Notes: a model not told the origin generated them from the sequence alone. A stretch of DNA of 64,000 nucleotides from Pseudomonas wadenswilerensis (GCF_900497695.1 NZ_UIDD01000013.1:53500-117499); one strand, 5' to 3'; positions 7,166-16,840 are shown, counted from the first letter of the stretch. Made by a program: numbers and translations.

Positions 7166-7891
7166 TCAGGCTGGAAACTGCTCTATATGGCGCTCCACCC
7201 ATTCGTACAGGCGCTCGTCGAGCCGAAGCTGCTGTTGGCTGAAACTGTCCCGGCAGGCGTTGAACAACGGATCCTGATTGACCTGCACGGCCAGCTCGAT
7301 GGGGCTTTCGCGCTCGGCATGGGCTGCCCGTAGCTGTCGCTGGCGCTGATCGGCCTGTTCCAGGGTGTCCGCCAGGGCATCCAGTTGCAGGTGCCTGAAC
7401 TGGGCGATGGCCTGCGGCAGATGAAAGTGCAGGGCACTGTCGAAGCCTTCCCAGTCCTCGAAGGCCAGCCATTCGTGGAGCACCATCAAGCAGCGCGGTG
7501 CCGGGGCCAGTTGCTCCAGCCGCTCGAAGGCCAGCCAGTACTGGCGTGGCAATTGTTCGGCGGTTTCGATGGCCTGGGCGATCAGGTCCAGGGCCCGGGC
7601 CTTGTCCTGGTGATGTTTGCGCAGGATGCGCCGGGTCAGGGTGAAGCGCGCTTGTTCCAGAGTACTCAAGGCGCGGTTCAGGTCATAGCCTGCGTTGTGC
7701 AGATATTCCTGGGCTTGATCGGGGGGCAGCCCGGACTTGTCCGCCAGCACCTGCAGCAGTTCGGTTTTATAGAGTTCGGCAGCCTGCTCGGGGTTGCTTG
7801 CGCAGCGTTCCAGCAGGATCTGGGCGTGGCGCAGGCTGATGGGGATCAAGCTGCGTAGTCGTTGCAGAGCGTGGATGTGCGTCGGGTCCAT
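7166..7891 (-). CDS. conserved hypothetical protein with UBA-like N-terminal helices
   Basis: This 241-aa soluble, helix-rich protein is charged throughout. Residues ~30-70 include QVLADKSGLPPDQAQEYLHN, then GYDLNRALSTLEQ. This is the three-helix pattern seen in UBA-like domains such as those of EF-Ts (a x-x-L-x-x-A-x-x-D-x-x-x-A-L signature). The rest is helical and not recognised (repeated LEQ, QLR). No signal peptide or membrane segment is seen. The ATG at 7891 was chosen because the much longer open frame upstream is only the antisense shadow of the autotransporter gene. It is divergent from the autotransporter at 8162 and upstream of the broken 7066 gene. The function is unknown. Confidence 0.7.
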   Translation of the reverse strand: MDPTHIHALQRLRSLIPISLRHAQILLERCASNPEQAAELYKTELLQVLADKSGLPPDQAQEYLHNAGYDLNRALSTLEQARFTLTRRILRKHHQDKARALDLIAQAIETAEQLPRQYWLAFERLEQLAPAPRCLMVLHEWLAFEDWEGFDSALHFHLPQAIAQFRHLQLDALADTLEQADQRQRQLRAAHAERESPIELAVQVNQDPLFNACRDSFSQQQLRLDERLYEWVERHIEQFPA

Positions 7892-8161
7892 CGACTGGGG
7901 TGCCTCGGGGTGGGCTGGTGGTTGGGGATGGCGGGCCGCACCTGTCACGGCTCGGTGTGCAGGGTGTGAGCTTTTCGCCATCTTGCCGGACAACCTGGTT
8001 ATCGTCACGGAACTCGACGCTAGGTGTTGCACAGATATTCGACGTGGGAGCAATATTTGCAGCCGCAGGCTGCTTCCTTGGCTTGCGGCCGAGCAATGCA
8101 GCGACACACTGGTCGACCCAGGACGGGCGACCCGACAACAAAAACAAGAGAAGTCATCGAC
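7892..8161. other. divergent intergenic region before the autotransporter genes
   Basis: This 270-bp gap lies between the minus gene at 7166-7891 and the autotransporter at 8162. It must hold both promoters. The segment just before 8162 is richer in A (AACAAAAACAAGAGAAG) and supplies a weak ribosome site. No operator dyad or terminator stands out. Confidence 0.4.
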
Positions 8162-11161
8162 ATGGATGTTAGATGTGATCAGCTCAAGACGCTGACGGGC
8201 ACCCTGTGCCTGGCGTTCGCCACCGGGCTGCCGCTGTCGGTTGCGGCGGCCTATCAAGAGACTGGCCGCCCGGGCGACCCCGCCAGCTGGCGGTCGGCCG
8301 AATACCAGCAGGACTGGGGCCTGGAACGCATGCAGGCGAGCCAGGCCTATGCCGCCGGGATCACCGGCGCCGGGGTCAGCATCGGCGCCCTGGACTCGGG
8401 GTTCGATGCCGCCCATCCCGAGGCCAGCCCCGGACGTTTTCACGCGGTTACCGCCACCGGCCAGTACCTGGACGGCACCCCGTTCAGTGTGTCCGGGGTG
8501 CTCAATGGCGCCAACGACAGCCATGGCACCCATGTCACCGGCACCATGGGCGCGGCCCGTGATGGCGTTGGCATGCAGGGCGTGGCCTTCAATGCCCAGG
8601 TTTACGTGGGCAACACCAACCACAACGACAGTTTCCAGTTCGGCCCCGGCCCCGATCCGCGGTATTTCAAGGCGGTCTACGGTGCCCTGGTGGATGCCGG
8701 TGCGCGGGCCATCAACAACAGCTGGGGCAGCCAGCCCAAGGGGGTCAGCTATCAGACCCTGGGCGACTTGCGCGCGGCCTACGCCCAGCATTTCCAGCAG
8801 GACACCTGGCTCGACGCTGCCGGCGACGTGGCGCGCCGTGGCGTGATCAACGTGTTCAGCGCCGGCAACAGCGGTTATGCCAATGCCAGCGTGCGCTCGG
8901 CGCTGCCGTACTTCCAGCCGGAGCTGGAAGGCCATTGGCTGGCGGTGTCGGGCCTGGACAAGAACAACCAGCAGAAGTACAACCAGTGCGGCATCGCCAA
9001 GTACTGGTGCCTGGCGACCCCGGGTGCGGCGATCACCAGTACCGTGCCCGGTGGCGGCTACGCCACCTACAACGGCACCTCGATGGCCGCGCCCCATGCC
9101 ACCGGGGCCTTGGCCCTGGTCATGGAGCGTTATCCCTACCTGAACAACCAGCAGGCCCTGCAAGTGCTGTTGACCACCTCGCGCCAGCTCGATGGCTCGC
9201 CGACCCAGGGGCCCAGCGACCGTGTGGGCTGGGGCGTCCCGGACCTGAGCCGGGCGTTGCACGGCCCCGGGCAGCTACTGGGTGAATTCGACGTCACCCT
9301 GGGCCGCGGGCAGGGCGATATCTGGAGCAACGGTATCTCCGACCAGGCCCTGCTACAGCGTCAGGCCGAGGACGCCGCGGAACGCCAAGCCTGGCAGCAG
9401 ACCCTCAAGGATCGCGGCTGGGAGAATGGCCTGGCACCGGGAGCCAGCCAGCAGGATCGCAGCGACTATGCCCTGGGCATGGCCCGGGACGCGGCTGCCG
9501 CGCAGCGGGTCTACCAGGGCAGTCTGGTCAAGTCCGGGGCCGGCTGGCTGGTGCTCACGGGTGACAGCAGCTACCGCGGCCCGACCCGGGTCGATGGTGG
9601 ATTGCTGGCGGTCAACGGCAACCTGCAATCGGCGGTGACGGTCAACGCAGGCGCTACCCTGGGCGGCAACGGCCGGATCGGTGCTCTGACTGCCAGCGCC
9701 GGGGGCGTGGTGGCCCCGGGTAACTCCATCGGTACCTTGAATGTCGCCGGCAACCTGGACTTGCAGCCGGGCTCGACCTATCAGGTGGAGCTTTCGCCCA
9801 TGGCCAGCGACCGGCTCGTTGTGGGCGGTCAGGCCAGTGTCGGTGGCGCCAATCTCAGCCTGGTGCCCCAGGCGCAGCCGAACCTGTTGGCCGGTGGCCC
9901 GGTATCCAGCCTGGTGGGGCGCCAGTTCGACATCCTGCAGGCAGCGGGTGGGGTCAACGGGCGTTTCGCCCAGGTCCAGCCCGGCTACCTGTTTCTGGGG
10001 ACCGTACTCGATTATTCGGCCAACGACGTGCAGCTGGACGTGACGCGCAGCGGCACGACGTTCGCCAGCGTCGGTGCCACGGCCAACCAGCGCGCCAGCG
10101 GCGGCGCCGTGGAGCGCCTGGGACCGGGCAATCCCGTGTATGAAAGCCTGCTGCTCTCGACCTCGGCGGACCAGGCCCGGGACGGCCTGCGGCAGCTGTC
10201 CGGGGAGATCTACCCGGCGCTGGACTCGATGCTGCTCAGCCAGGGCTCGGTCTTGCGCGATGCCTTGGGCGAGCGTGTGCAAGGTCCTGCACTGAATGCC
10301 AACGCGCCTGGAACGACTGCGAGCGAGTCAGGCTCGACCCAGCTCTGGCTCAAGGGCCTGGGCAGCTGGGGACGCATCGAGGGCGTGCAGGGCAGCGAGT
10401 CCTATACCAGTTCCCTGGGCGGCATGCTGCTGGGCGTGGACCATGACCTTGACGAGCAGACCGGCGCCGGCCTGGCCGCAGGCTACAGCGACAGCTCCCT
10501 GGGCATGGGCGGCAGCCACTCCCGGGCCACGGTCGACAGCTACCACCTGGGCGCCTATGCCCGCCACGACCTGGACCAGTTGCGCTTGAGCCTGGGCGGC
10601 AGCTACAGCTGGCACCGTGCCGAGGTCCGGCGCGACTTGGCCTATGCCGAGGTGTCCGGCCGCCAGCGCGCACGGGTCGATGCCCGCAGCCAGCAGTTAT
10701 TCGCCGAGGCGGCCTATCGCCTGGCTTTGCCGGCGCTGCAGTTGGAGCCCTTCGTCAACCTGACCTACCAGCATCTGGACCGCGATGCCTTCCATGAGAA
10801 GGGCGATGCCGCGGCGCTGCATGCTCGCGACGAGCAGCGTGATGCCTGGCTCAGCACCTTGGGCCTGCGTGGGCGCCAGCAATGGCAACTGGGCCCGCAG
10901 CAAGACCTGCAGCTGGCGGCAAGCCTGGGCTGGCAGCACCGCCTGAGCGGGACCCAGGATCGCGAGCACCTGGCCTTTGCCGGTAGCGACCTGCCGTTCC
11001 GGGTGGAGACTGCGCCGGCCTTGCGCGATGCCGCGCTGGTGGGGCTCCAGGCACGGGTGGGGCTGACCCGCGACCTGGACCTGAGCCTGGACTACCAGGG
11101 GCGCCTGGCCAGTCGTGAGCAACAGCATGGCGCGGGACTCAACCTGCATTGGCGTTTCTGA
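8162..11161 (+). CDS. autotransporter subtilisin-like serine protease (first of tandem pair)
   Basis: This 999-aa type Va-secreted S8 protease has a signal peptide at residues 1-30 (basic start, hydrophobic core, cleavage near AAA). The protease domain spans ~35-420 with triad D78 (ALDSGFD), H121 (SHGTHV) and S307 (GTSMAAPH), plus NNSWG and SAGN oxyanion-side motifs. From ~450 to 600 lies a glycine-rich passenger/stem repeat (LTGDSSYRGPT, LAVNGNLQSAVTVNAG, GGVVAPGNSIGT). The C-terminal ~270 residues form a 12-strand barrel ending in HWRF, the expected terminal aromatic. The ATG at 8162 gives a proper signal peptide; upstream extension does not. It is likely homologous to the PspA/PspB or Ssp-type extracellular proteases of pseudomonads and Serratia. 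Confidence 0.95.
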   Translation: MDVRCDQLKTLTGTLCLAFATGLPLSVAAAYQETGRPGDPASWRSAEYQQDWGLERMQASQAYAAGITGAGVSIGALDSGFDAAHPEASPGRFHAVTATGQYLDGTPFSVSGVLNGANDSHGTHVTGTMGAARDGVGMQGVAFNAQVYVGNTNHNDSFQFGPGPDPRYFKAVYGALVDAGARAINNSWGSQPKGVSYQTLGDLRAAYAQHFQQDTWLDAAGDVARRGVINVFSAGNSGYANASVRSALPYFQPELEGHWLAVSGLDKNNQQKYNQCGIAKYWCLATPGAAITSTVPGGGYATYNGTSMAAPHATGALALVMERYPYLNNQQALQVLLTTSRQLDGSPTQGPSDRVGWGVPDLSRALHGPGQLLGEFDVTLGRGQGDIWSNGISDQALLQRQAEDAAERQAWQQTLKDRGWENGLAPGASQQDRSDYALGMARDAAAAQRVYQGSLVKSGAGWLVLTGDSSYRGPTRVDGGLLAVNGNLQSAVTVNAGATLGGNGRIGALTASAGGVVAPGNSIGTLNVAGNLDLQPGSTYQVELSPMASDRLVVGGQASVGGANLSLVPQAQPNLLAGGPVSSLVGRQFDILQAAGGVNGRFAQVQPGYLFLGTVLDYSANDVQLDVTRSGTTFASVGATANQRASGGAVERLGPGNPVYESLLLSTSADQARDGLRQLSGEIYPALDSMLLSQGSVLRDALGERVQGPALNANAPGTTASESGSTQLWLKGLGSWGRIEGVQGSESYTSSLGGMLLGVDHDLDEQTGAGLAAGYSDSSLGMGGSHSRATVDSYHLGAYARHDLDQLRLSLGGSYSWHRAEVRRDLAYAEVSGRQRARVDARSQQLFAEAAYRLALPALQLEPFVNLTYQHLDRDAFHEKGDAAALHARDEQRDAWLSTLGLRGRQQWQLGPQQDLQLAASLGWQHRLSGTQDREHLAFAGSDLPFRVETAPALRDAALVGLQARVGLTRDLDLSLDYQGRLASREQQHGAGLNLHWRF

Positions 11162-11262
11162 AGCGCTGTGGCGCTGGTGGGGCCAAGGGCTCGCCGGCCA
11201 GGCGTTGCAATACGGAGTTTGACCAACGCGGTTTTTTATCAATGCAACTAAGGAAGGTCGTA

Positions 11263-14200
11263 GTGAAGCAAGTCAGAAAGGATGACAGCGCGCTCGGGCA
11301 GGGCTGGTCCCTGGCCCCACTGGGTCGCGCATTGATGGGCTGGGCGGCGCTGATGGGCACGGCCCAGGCCGCACCCTACGTGGAGAGCGGGCGCCTCGGC
11401 GACGCCGGCAGCTGGCGCAGCAGCGAATTCAAGGCCGATTGGGGGCTTGGGGCGATCCACGCCGACAGCGCCTATGCCGCCGGCTACAGCGGCAAGGGGG
11501 TCAAGCTGGGGATCTTCGACCAGCCGGTATACGCCCAGCACCCCGAGTTCGCCGGCAAGGACAAGATGGTGACCCTGGTCACCAGCGGCATCCGCCAGTA
11601 CACCGACCCCTACATCCCGGTGAAGGCCGGCGATGCTTTCCGCTATGACGGCAGCCCGTCGGTGGGCTCGGATGGCAAGCTCGGTTCCCACGGCACCCAC
11701 GTCGGCGGGATCGCCGCCGGCAACCGTGACGGCGTGTCGATGCACGGCGTGGCCTTCGATGCGCAGATCATCAGCGCCGACAACGGCGACCCCGGCCCCG
11801 AGGATGGCATCGTCCTGGGCAACGATGGCGCGGTGTACAAGGCCGGCTGGGACAGCCTGGTGGCCAGCGGCGCGCGGATCATCAACAACAGCTGGGGCAT
11901 CGGCATCACCGATCGTTTCGCCAAGGGTGGGCGCAATCCGGAGTTCCCGCATTTCACCGTGGACGATGCCCGGGCGCAGTTCGCGCAGATCCAGCCACTG
12001 TTGGGCACCATGCCCGGTGGCGCCTATGACGGGGCCATCGCCGCCGCCCGCAGCGGGGTCATGACGATCTTCGCCGCCGGCAACGACTACAACCTGAACA
12101 ACCCCGATGCGATTGCCGGGCTGGGCTATTTCGTCCCGGAGATTGCCCCCAACTGGCTGACCGTGGCGGCGTTACAGCAGAACCCCGACACCAGCAGCGC
12201 CAACCCGTACCTGATCAGCACGTTCTCTTCCCGTTGCGGCTATACCGCGAGCCTCTGTGTATCGGCCCCCGGCACCCGGATCTACAGCGCGGTGATTGGC
12301 GGCACCAGCCTGGAAGACCTGACCCAGGGCTATGCCAACAAGAACGGTACGTCCATGGCCGCGCCCCATGCCGCCGGTGCGGCGGCGGTGTTGATGGAGC
12401 GCTTCCCCTACATGAGCGGCGCACAGATCGCCAGCGTGCTGCGCACCACCGCCACCGACATGGGCGCGCCCGGCATCGATGCCTTGTACGGCTGGGGCAT
12501 GATCGACCTGGACAAGGGGCTCCGGGGCCCGGGCATGTTGGTCACCGAACAGGACATTCCCGAGGCGTTCCGCATCGCCGGTGGCTACGGCCCGAGCCAG
12601 TTCGTGGTCGATCTGCCGGGTATCGGCGCCCTGGTGGATGCCGGCAAGCCGACCCAGCGGCGCTGCAACGACCTGGGCTGCGGGCTGGACCTGTGGAGCA
12701 ACGATATCGCTGGCCATGGCGGCCTGACCAAGCAGGGCATCGGAACCCTGGTGCTCACCGGTAACAGCACTTACTCCGGCCCGACCCTGGTCAACCAGGG
12801 ACGGCTGGCGGTCAATGGTTCGCTGCAATCGGCGGTGACGGTCAATGCCGGCGGCGTGCTGGGCGGCAATGGCCGGGTCGGCGCGCTGCTGGCCAACGCC
12901 GGCGGCGTGGTGGCGCCAGGCAACTCCATCGGCACCTTGCACGTGAGTTCCGACGTGACCTTCCAGCCGGGCTCGACCTATGCCGTAGAGGTGGATGCCG
13001 CTGGCAGCGACCGCCTGGTCAGCGATGGCAAGGCTTCCCTGGACGGTGCGAACCTGGCCCTGGACCTGCAGAACCCCGGGGTTTCGCTGCAGTCCCAGCG
13101 GACAACCAGCCTGGTGGGGCGTCAGTTCGACATCCTGGAGGCCGCGGGCGGCGTGCAGGGCGGTTTCGCCAGTGTGCAGTCCAACTCACTGTTCCTCGGC
13201 GGTGGCCTGGCCTATACCGGCAGCGGGGTGCAGCTGGCGGTGCAGCGTAACGCCACTTCTTTCGCCAGTGTCGGCTTGACCGCCAACCAGCGTTCGGTGG
13301 CCGCGGCCGCCGATCAGCTCGGCGCGGGCAACCCGGTCTACGAGAGCCTGCTGTTGTCGGCCAATGCCGGCAGCGCCCAGCAGGCTTTCGATCAACTGTC
13401 CGGGGAAATCCACCCGGCGGTGGGCAACCTGCTGCTCAACGACAGCCGCCAGTTGCGCGACGCCGTGGGCGAGCGAACCCGTCAGCAGGGCGTCGCCGCC
13501 GCGCCGGCCGTGGAAGGCCAGGACAACGGCCTGTGGGTCAAGGCCCTGGGGGCCTGGGGCAAGGCCGAGGGTGATTCCGGTCGGGCGCGCTATAGCAGTT
13601 CCATTGGCGGCATGTTGCTGGGGATTGACGGGCAGATGAGCGAGGACACCCGCGTCGGGGTCTTCACCGGCTACAGTGACAGTTCGTTGAGCATGGGCGA
13701 TGGTCGTCATTCCTCGGCCAGCGTCGATAGCTACCACCTGGGTGCCTATGCCGGCAAGGAACTGGAGCAGATGCGCCTGAGCCTGGGCGGCAGCCATAGC
13801 TGGCACCGGATCGAGACCAAGCGCGAGCTGCAGTACAACGAGGTCAGCGATCGCCAGAAGAGCAAGCGCGATGCCCAGAGCACTCAGGTGTTCGGCGAGG
13901 CCGCCTGGAAGGTCGCACTGCCGAGCATGGCGCTGGAGCCGTTCGCCAACCTGGCCTATGTGCATATAGCCAGCGACAGCTTCAAGGAACATGGCGGCGC
14001 TGCTGCGCTCAAGGGTGGGCAGGATAATCGGGATGCCTGGCTCTCGACCCTGGGCATGCGCGCCGGCAAGCAACTGCAATTGTCCAGCGGCCAGGCGGTG
14101 GAGCTTTCCGCCACCCTGGGCTGGCAGCACAACCTGAGTTCCACCGGGGCCGACCAGCACCTGGCCTTCGCTGGCCAGGGCGATACCTACACGGTCCAGG

Positions 14201-14352
14201 CGCTGTCCCTGGATCGTGATGCGGCGGTGGTCGGTGCACGGGCGGGGATCGCCCTGGGTCGCCAGGCCCGGGTCAACCTGGACTACAACGGACTGCTGGG
14301 TAGTCGCGACAAGAGCCACGGGGTCGGCCTGACCCTGGACTGGGCGTTCTGA
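11263..14352 (+). CDS. autotransporter subtilisin-like serine protease (second of tandem pair)
   Basis: About 1,029 aa, paralogous to the preceding gene and ~100 bp downstream. A signal peptide ends at GTAQAA. The S8 triad is D86 (GIFDQP), H143 (SHGTHV) and S364 (GTSMAAPH). The stem repeat (LTGNSTYSGPT, LQSAVTVNAGG, GGVVAPGNSIGT) is almost identical to that of the first gene, and the barrel ends in LDWAF. I chose the GTG at 11263 because AAGGAAGG lies just upstream; an ATG at 11242 would add seven residues. The protease domains differ more than the stem and barrel. The insert between the triad Asp and His is longer (~57 versus ~43 residues), so substrate preferences probably differ. Confidence 0.93.
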   Translation: MKQVRKDDSALGQGWSLAPLGRALMGWAALMGTAQAAPYVESGRLGDAGSWRSSEFKADWGLGAIHADSAYAAGYSGKGVKLGIFDQPVYAQHPEFAGKDKMVTLVTSGIRQYTDPYIPVKAGDAFRYDGSPSVGSDGKLGSHGTHVGGIAAGNRDGVSMHGVAFDAQIISADNGDPGPEDGIVLGNDGAVYKAGWDSLVASGARIINNSWGIGITDRFAKGGRNPEFPHFTVDDARAQFAQIQPLLGTMPGGAYDGAIAAARSGVMTIFAAGNDYNLNNPDAIAGLGYFVPEIAPNWLTVAALQQNPDTSSANPYLISTFSSRCGYTASLCVSAPGTRIYSAVIGGTSLEDLTQGYANKNGTSMAAPHAAGAAAVLMERFPYMSGAQIASVLRTTATDMGAPGIDALYGWGMIDLDKGLRGPGMLVTEQDIPEAFRIAGGYGPSQFVVDLPGIGALVDAGKPTQRRCNDLGCGLDLWSNDIAGHGGLTKQGIGTLVLTGNSTYSGPTLVNQGRLAVNGSLQSAVTVNAGGVLGGNGRVGALLANAGGVVAPGNSIGTLHVSSDVTFQPGSTYAVEVDAAGSDRLVSDGKASLDGANLALDLQNPGVSLQSQRTTSLVGRQFDILEAAGGVQGGFASVQSNSLFLGGGLAYTGSGVQLAVQRNATSFASVGLTANQRSVAAAADQLGAGNPVYESLLLSANAGSAQQAFDQLSGEIHPAVGNLLLNDSRQLRDAVGERTRQQGVAAAPAVEGQDNGLWVKALGAWGKAEGDSGRARYSSSIGGMLLGIDGQMSEDTRVGVFTGYSDSSLSMGDGRHSSASVDSYHLGAYAGKELEQMRLSLGGSHSWHRIETKRELQYNEVSDRQKSKRDAQSTQVFGEAAWKVALPSMALEPFANLAYVHIASDSFKEHGGAAALKGGQDNRDAWLSTLGMRAGKQLQLSSGQAVELSATLGWQHNLSSTGADQHLAFAGQGDTYTVQALSLDRDAAVVGARAGIALGRQARVNLDYNGLLGSRDKSHGVGLTLDWAF

Positions 14353-14516
14353 GGCCCCGGCAACAGATATGCAAGGCCCTGAGTGCCCAGCCGATGCCGG
14401 GTGCTCAAGCAGTGCATGGTGCAGCTGGCGATTCTGCGGGTGGAGCTGGCCTTCTCCCGCGCATGCTTGGGCGCGATGCCCGCCACATGGCGCACCAGGT
14501 TACATCCAGGCGTTGC

Positions 14517-15548
14517 TCACGGCACCTGCAAGCTCGGCAGCGCTGCCCGACCCTGTGGCGACAGCAGCGGCTCCACCTGCTTCCAACTGAAGGTCACGTC
14601 TACGTCACAGCCATCGCCGCTGGGCTGGTTGGCCAGGCGCATGCCCTGGGCGTCGAAACTCAGGTCGTAGGAGTCGTAGCTCGCCACGCCGGGGCAGTCG
14701 CTGTCCGCTGTGGACTGAGTCTGGAGCCAGCTGGCGAATGCTTTCGGCAGGCTGACATGCCCGGAGTAGGGGCTGTACCACTCAAAACGCGCACCGATCC
14801 AGGTCCAGGGATCGACGCTTTCGCCGGTCTGCAGGTTCCAGGTATGCAGGCCCCAACTGATGCCGCCGCGACCATAGCCTGCGGTCCAGCGGTAAAACCT
14901 GACGGTGATCCACTGCGACGACCAGTACGTGGGGGCGACGCTGATCTCGCTGGTGTCGGCGGAGCCGCTGCGGCCCAGGTATTCGCGTCGCTCGCTGAAG
15001 AACGCTTGCTGGCCCTCGGAGCTGACCGCGAGACGTGCCAGGTGTTGATTGATCTTGCGGATAGCCGGGCCATCCCCCTCCAGCTTCAAGGTCACCTGGG
15101 CGCCTTGGGTCCTGACCTGATAGGCGTGCTCGCCGAAGGTTTCTTTCTCTACCTTGACCGGTAGCGGTGCCGCCTCCATTGGCGCGTTATAGGCGTCGCC
15201 ACCACAGCCTTCGGCACTTGAACGCGTCAGCGCCAAGGGCAACGGCGTGCCGCCTGCGGCCTTGCTCCAGGTTCCGGCCAGCGTATCGCCCTGGGGCGCG
15301 TCCAGTTGCCAGAACCCCGTCTTGCCGGCTTCGGCCCAGGGTTCGCCGGCCTTTTCCCGGGTAAGCTGGATCGGCGTCAGGAAGCGTTGGTAGTAGTAAC
15401 TGCCGTTGCTGTCGGGGGCGGCGTTGAAACAGGCGGTGATCGCGGTCTTGCCGAGGGTGCCTTGCCAGACGCCGACAAGGTCGCTGGGCGCGGCGTTGGC
15501 ATAGCTAGAAGCACAGGCGAGCGTCAGGAGGGTCAAGGGTTTGAGCAT
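14517..15548 (-). CDS. secreted conserved hypothetical protein
   Basis: This 343-aa protein has a clear signal peptide (MLKPLTLLTLACASSYANA), so it is likely periplasmic or exported. The first domain (DLVGVWQGTLGKTAITACF...GTW) has the beta-strand rhythm of a small calycin-like or lipocalin-like repeat. The second half has aromatic-rich segments (WGLHTWNLQTGESVDPWTWIG, FASWLQTQ) that resemble proteins with DUF3298-type folds. Four or more cysteines suggest disulfides. The ATG at 15548 was chosen over 15587 because it starts directly at the signal peptide with GGAAG upstream. It is convergent with the second autotransporter, 164 bp apart. The function is unknown. Confidence 0.75.
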   Translation of the reverse strand: MLKPLTLLTLACASSYANAAPSDLVGVWQGTLGKTAITACFNAAPDSNGSYYYQRFLTPIQLTREKAGEPWAEAGKTGFWQLDAPQGDTLAGTWSKAAGGTPLPLALTRSSAEGCGGDAYNAPMEAAPLPVKVEKETFGEHAYQVRTQGAQVTLKLEGDGPAIRKINQHLARLAVSSEGQQAFFSERREYLGRSGSADTSEISVAPTYWSSQWITVRFYRWTAGYGRGGISWGLHTWNLQTGESVDPWTWIGARFEWYSPYSGHVSLPKAFASWLQTQSTADSDCPGVASYDSYDLSFDAQGMRLANQPSGDGCDVDVTFSWKQVEPLLSPQGRAALPSLQVP

Positions 15549-15639
15549 GCGGATCGGGCTTCCAGTTGTCTGACGGGCGGGCATCATATCTTAGGGGCAA
15601 ACAAGTCAGTTGCTCCCACATCTATCTGCGACAAATCGC

Positions 15640-15938
15640 GATGCTGTAGGTGTTTTCTGTCAGACCGTTCTGAATCATACTTCCGGCGCCGTTGCTCTGT
15701 TGTGCCGGGCCCTTCATGGCCCTAGGCTGCTGCCGTCGTTGGAAAATCCAATGACCGGATTTAGCAGTCCGAACACGCATCTAGAGTTCAACGGAAACCG
15801 CTATATGGCGGCTGTACGTGGGGCACCTTCGGGTGCGCCGGTTTTGCTCTAGGTGCCCGGTCTGCTAACCCGCGTATAGCTGCCACCCTTCGTTTAGCAG
15901 CGAAGCGTGGTCGCTCCACCGCACCTTTGGAGCACGTT
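15640..15938 (+). promoter_or_regulatory. structured non-coding leader before a truncated small gene
   Basis: This ~300-bp stretch has no convincing gene. It contains a perfect hairpin GCACC-TTCG-GGTGC at 15823-15836, a pyrimidine-rich segment, and a GTCGCTCCACC...GGAGCA run leading to the ATG at 15939. From memory, similar leaders precede small DUF6124/DUF3077-type genes repeated through fluorescent pseudomonad genomes. The family role is not established. Confidence 0.4.
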
Positions 15939-16016
15939 ATGAAAAAGTTGGTCCCCGACCCCCGTCATTTCAGTTTGCATCGACCGCCCTCTGAAGCAAT
16001 GCATTGCGCACAGTGA
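15939..16016 (+). pseudogene. truncated small DUF6124/DUF3077-like gene start
   Basis: A 25-codon frame begins MKKLVPDP after a good ribosome site (TTTGGAGCA) and a leader of the kind described for the preceding feature. It ends early at TGA (16014-16016). Related genes normally continue for about 80-120 codons with a helical body. Here the sequence after the stop shows no continuation in any frame, so this looks like a deletion remnant. The family link rests on the leader and the first eight residues only. Confidence 0.35.
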
Positions 16017-16130
16017 TGGGTGTCTCGCCTTCGAGCTACAGCTCGATGCTTGGCACAAACCCGAGATTCTGAGACCCGTCAGCCAGAAACCAGTAGAGTG
16101 TTCATCAATACATCAATCGATATTTGAAGA

Positions 16131-16772
16131 ATGAATCGTCCGCTGTTTGTGTCTCTCGATGGGCCCAAGGGCACCGGTAAAACCACACTGTTGGAGGCCG
16201 TGACGAAAGCACTGCGGGCAGACAACAGGAAGGTGATCCGACTGTGCGAGAAAAAAAGCGATCCCTACAGGGGTGAAACAATGGCCCTGGTGAACAAACT
16301 CGTCAGAGACCCCTGCCGGGATCTGGAGCTGGGGGTGTGTGAGCGCTTCGCTGATAGCCGTTATTGGATTTCCCAGCACGTGCTGACTAAACAGCCTGCG
16401 GACAGCATCATCTTGATCGATCGCTGGTACCCGTCTGATGCTGCGTTTCGCCGGATAGTCCCGTTTGCAGAGATTCTACAGTTGAACATGGATCGAAACG
16501 TGCGAGTGCCAGACCTGCATGTCGGGGTTGTCACCGCCCCAGAGGTTTCATGGGCGAGGGCAGCGGCACGAAGCCGTGGGCTGAGCAGTACCGTGATGCA
16601 TAAGCTGGAGGAACAAGTCGCTAGTACCGAGGCGTTCGAGCGAGCGATTGCCGATCACGGCTGGGTTTTATGCCGCAACGAAGGAACAATCGAAGACGCT
16701 ACGATGCAGATGGTCTCCGAGATCTACAAGGCGCTTCGAGGGGCCGGCCAAAACCCTCCATTGCGCAGTTGA
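16131..16772 (+). CDS. thymidylate-kinase-like P-loop NTPase
   Basis: This 213-aa protein has a Walker A loop near the N-terminus (SLDGPKGTGKTTLLEA) and the LIDRWYPSDAAF segment that matches the D-R-Y/W-x-x-S motif of dTMP kinases. An AAARSRGLS lid-like arginine cluster lies around residue 145. It is probably a nucleotide or nucleoside-monophosphate kinase of the dTMP kinase superfamily. It is not the housekeeping enzyme, which normally sits with holB. The start ATG overlaps a short GAAG ribosome site. It stands alone, followed by an unrelated GNAT gene. The true substrate is unknown. Confidence 0.7.
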   Translation: MNRPLFVSLDGPKGTGKTTLLEAVTKALRADNRKVIRLCEKKSDPYRGETMALVNKLVRDPCRDLELGVCERFADSRYWISQHVLTKQPADSIILIDRWYPSDAAFRRIVPFAEILQLNMDRNVRVPDLHVGVVTAPEVSWARAAARSRGLSSTVMHKLEEQVASTEAFERAIADHGWVLCRNEGTIEDATMQMVSEIYKALRGAGQNPPLRS

Positions 16773-16840
16773 GCACAGCCGCCGAATTTCCTTCGGGACG
16801 TGTGTGATGTGGCGCTGACGATGGAGTCTTGAAGGGAGCA

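Noticed and set aside
9353..10282. Minus-strand frame of 309 codons within the first autotransporter
   Set aside because: Antisense to glycine/alanine-rich coding; no conserved motifs or start signals.
13186..14319. Minus-strand frame of 377 codons within the second autotransporter
   Set aside because: Same reason: a shadow of the stem and barrel region.
15588..16130. Possible IS or REP element in the gene-poor stretch
   Set aside because: No terminal repeats, transposase remnant or REP palindrome series; a leader with a truncated gene explains it better.
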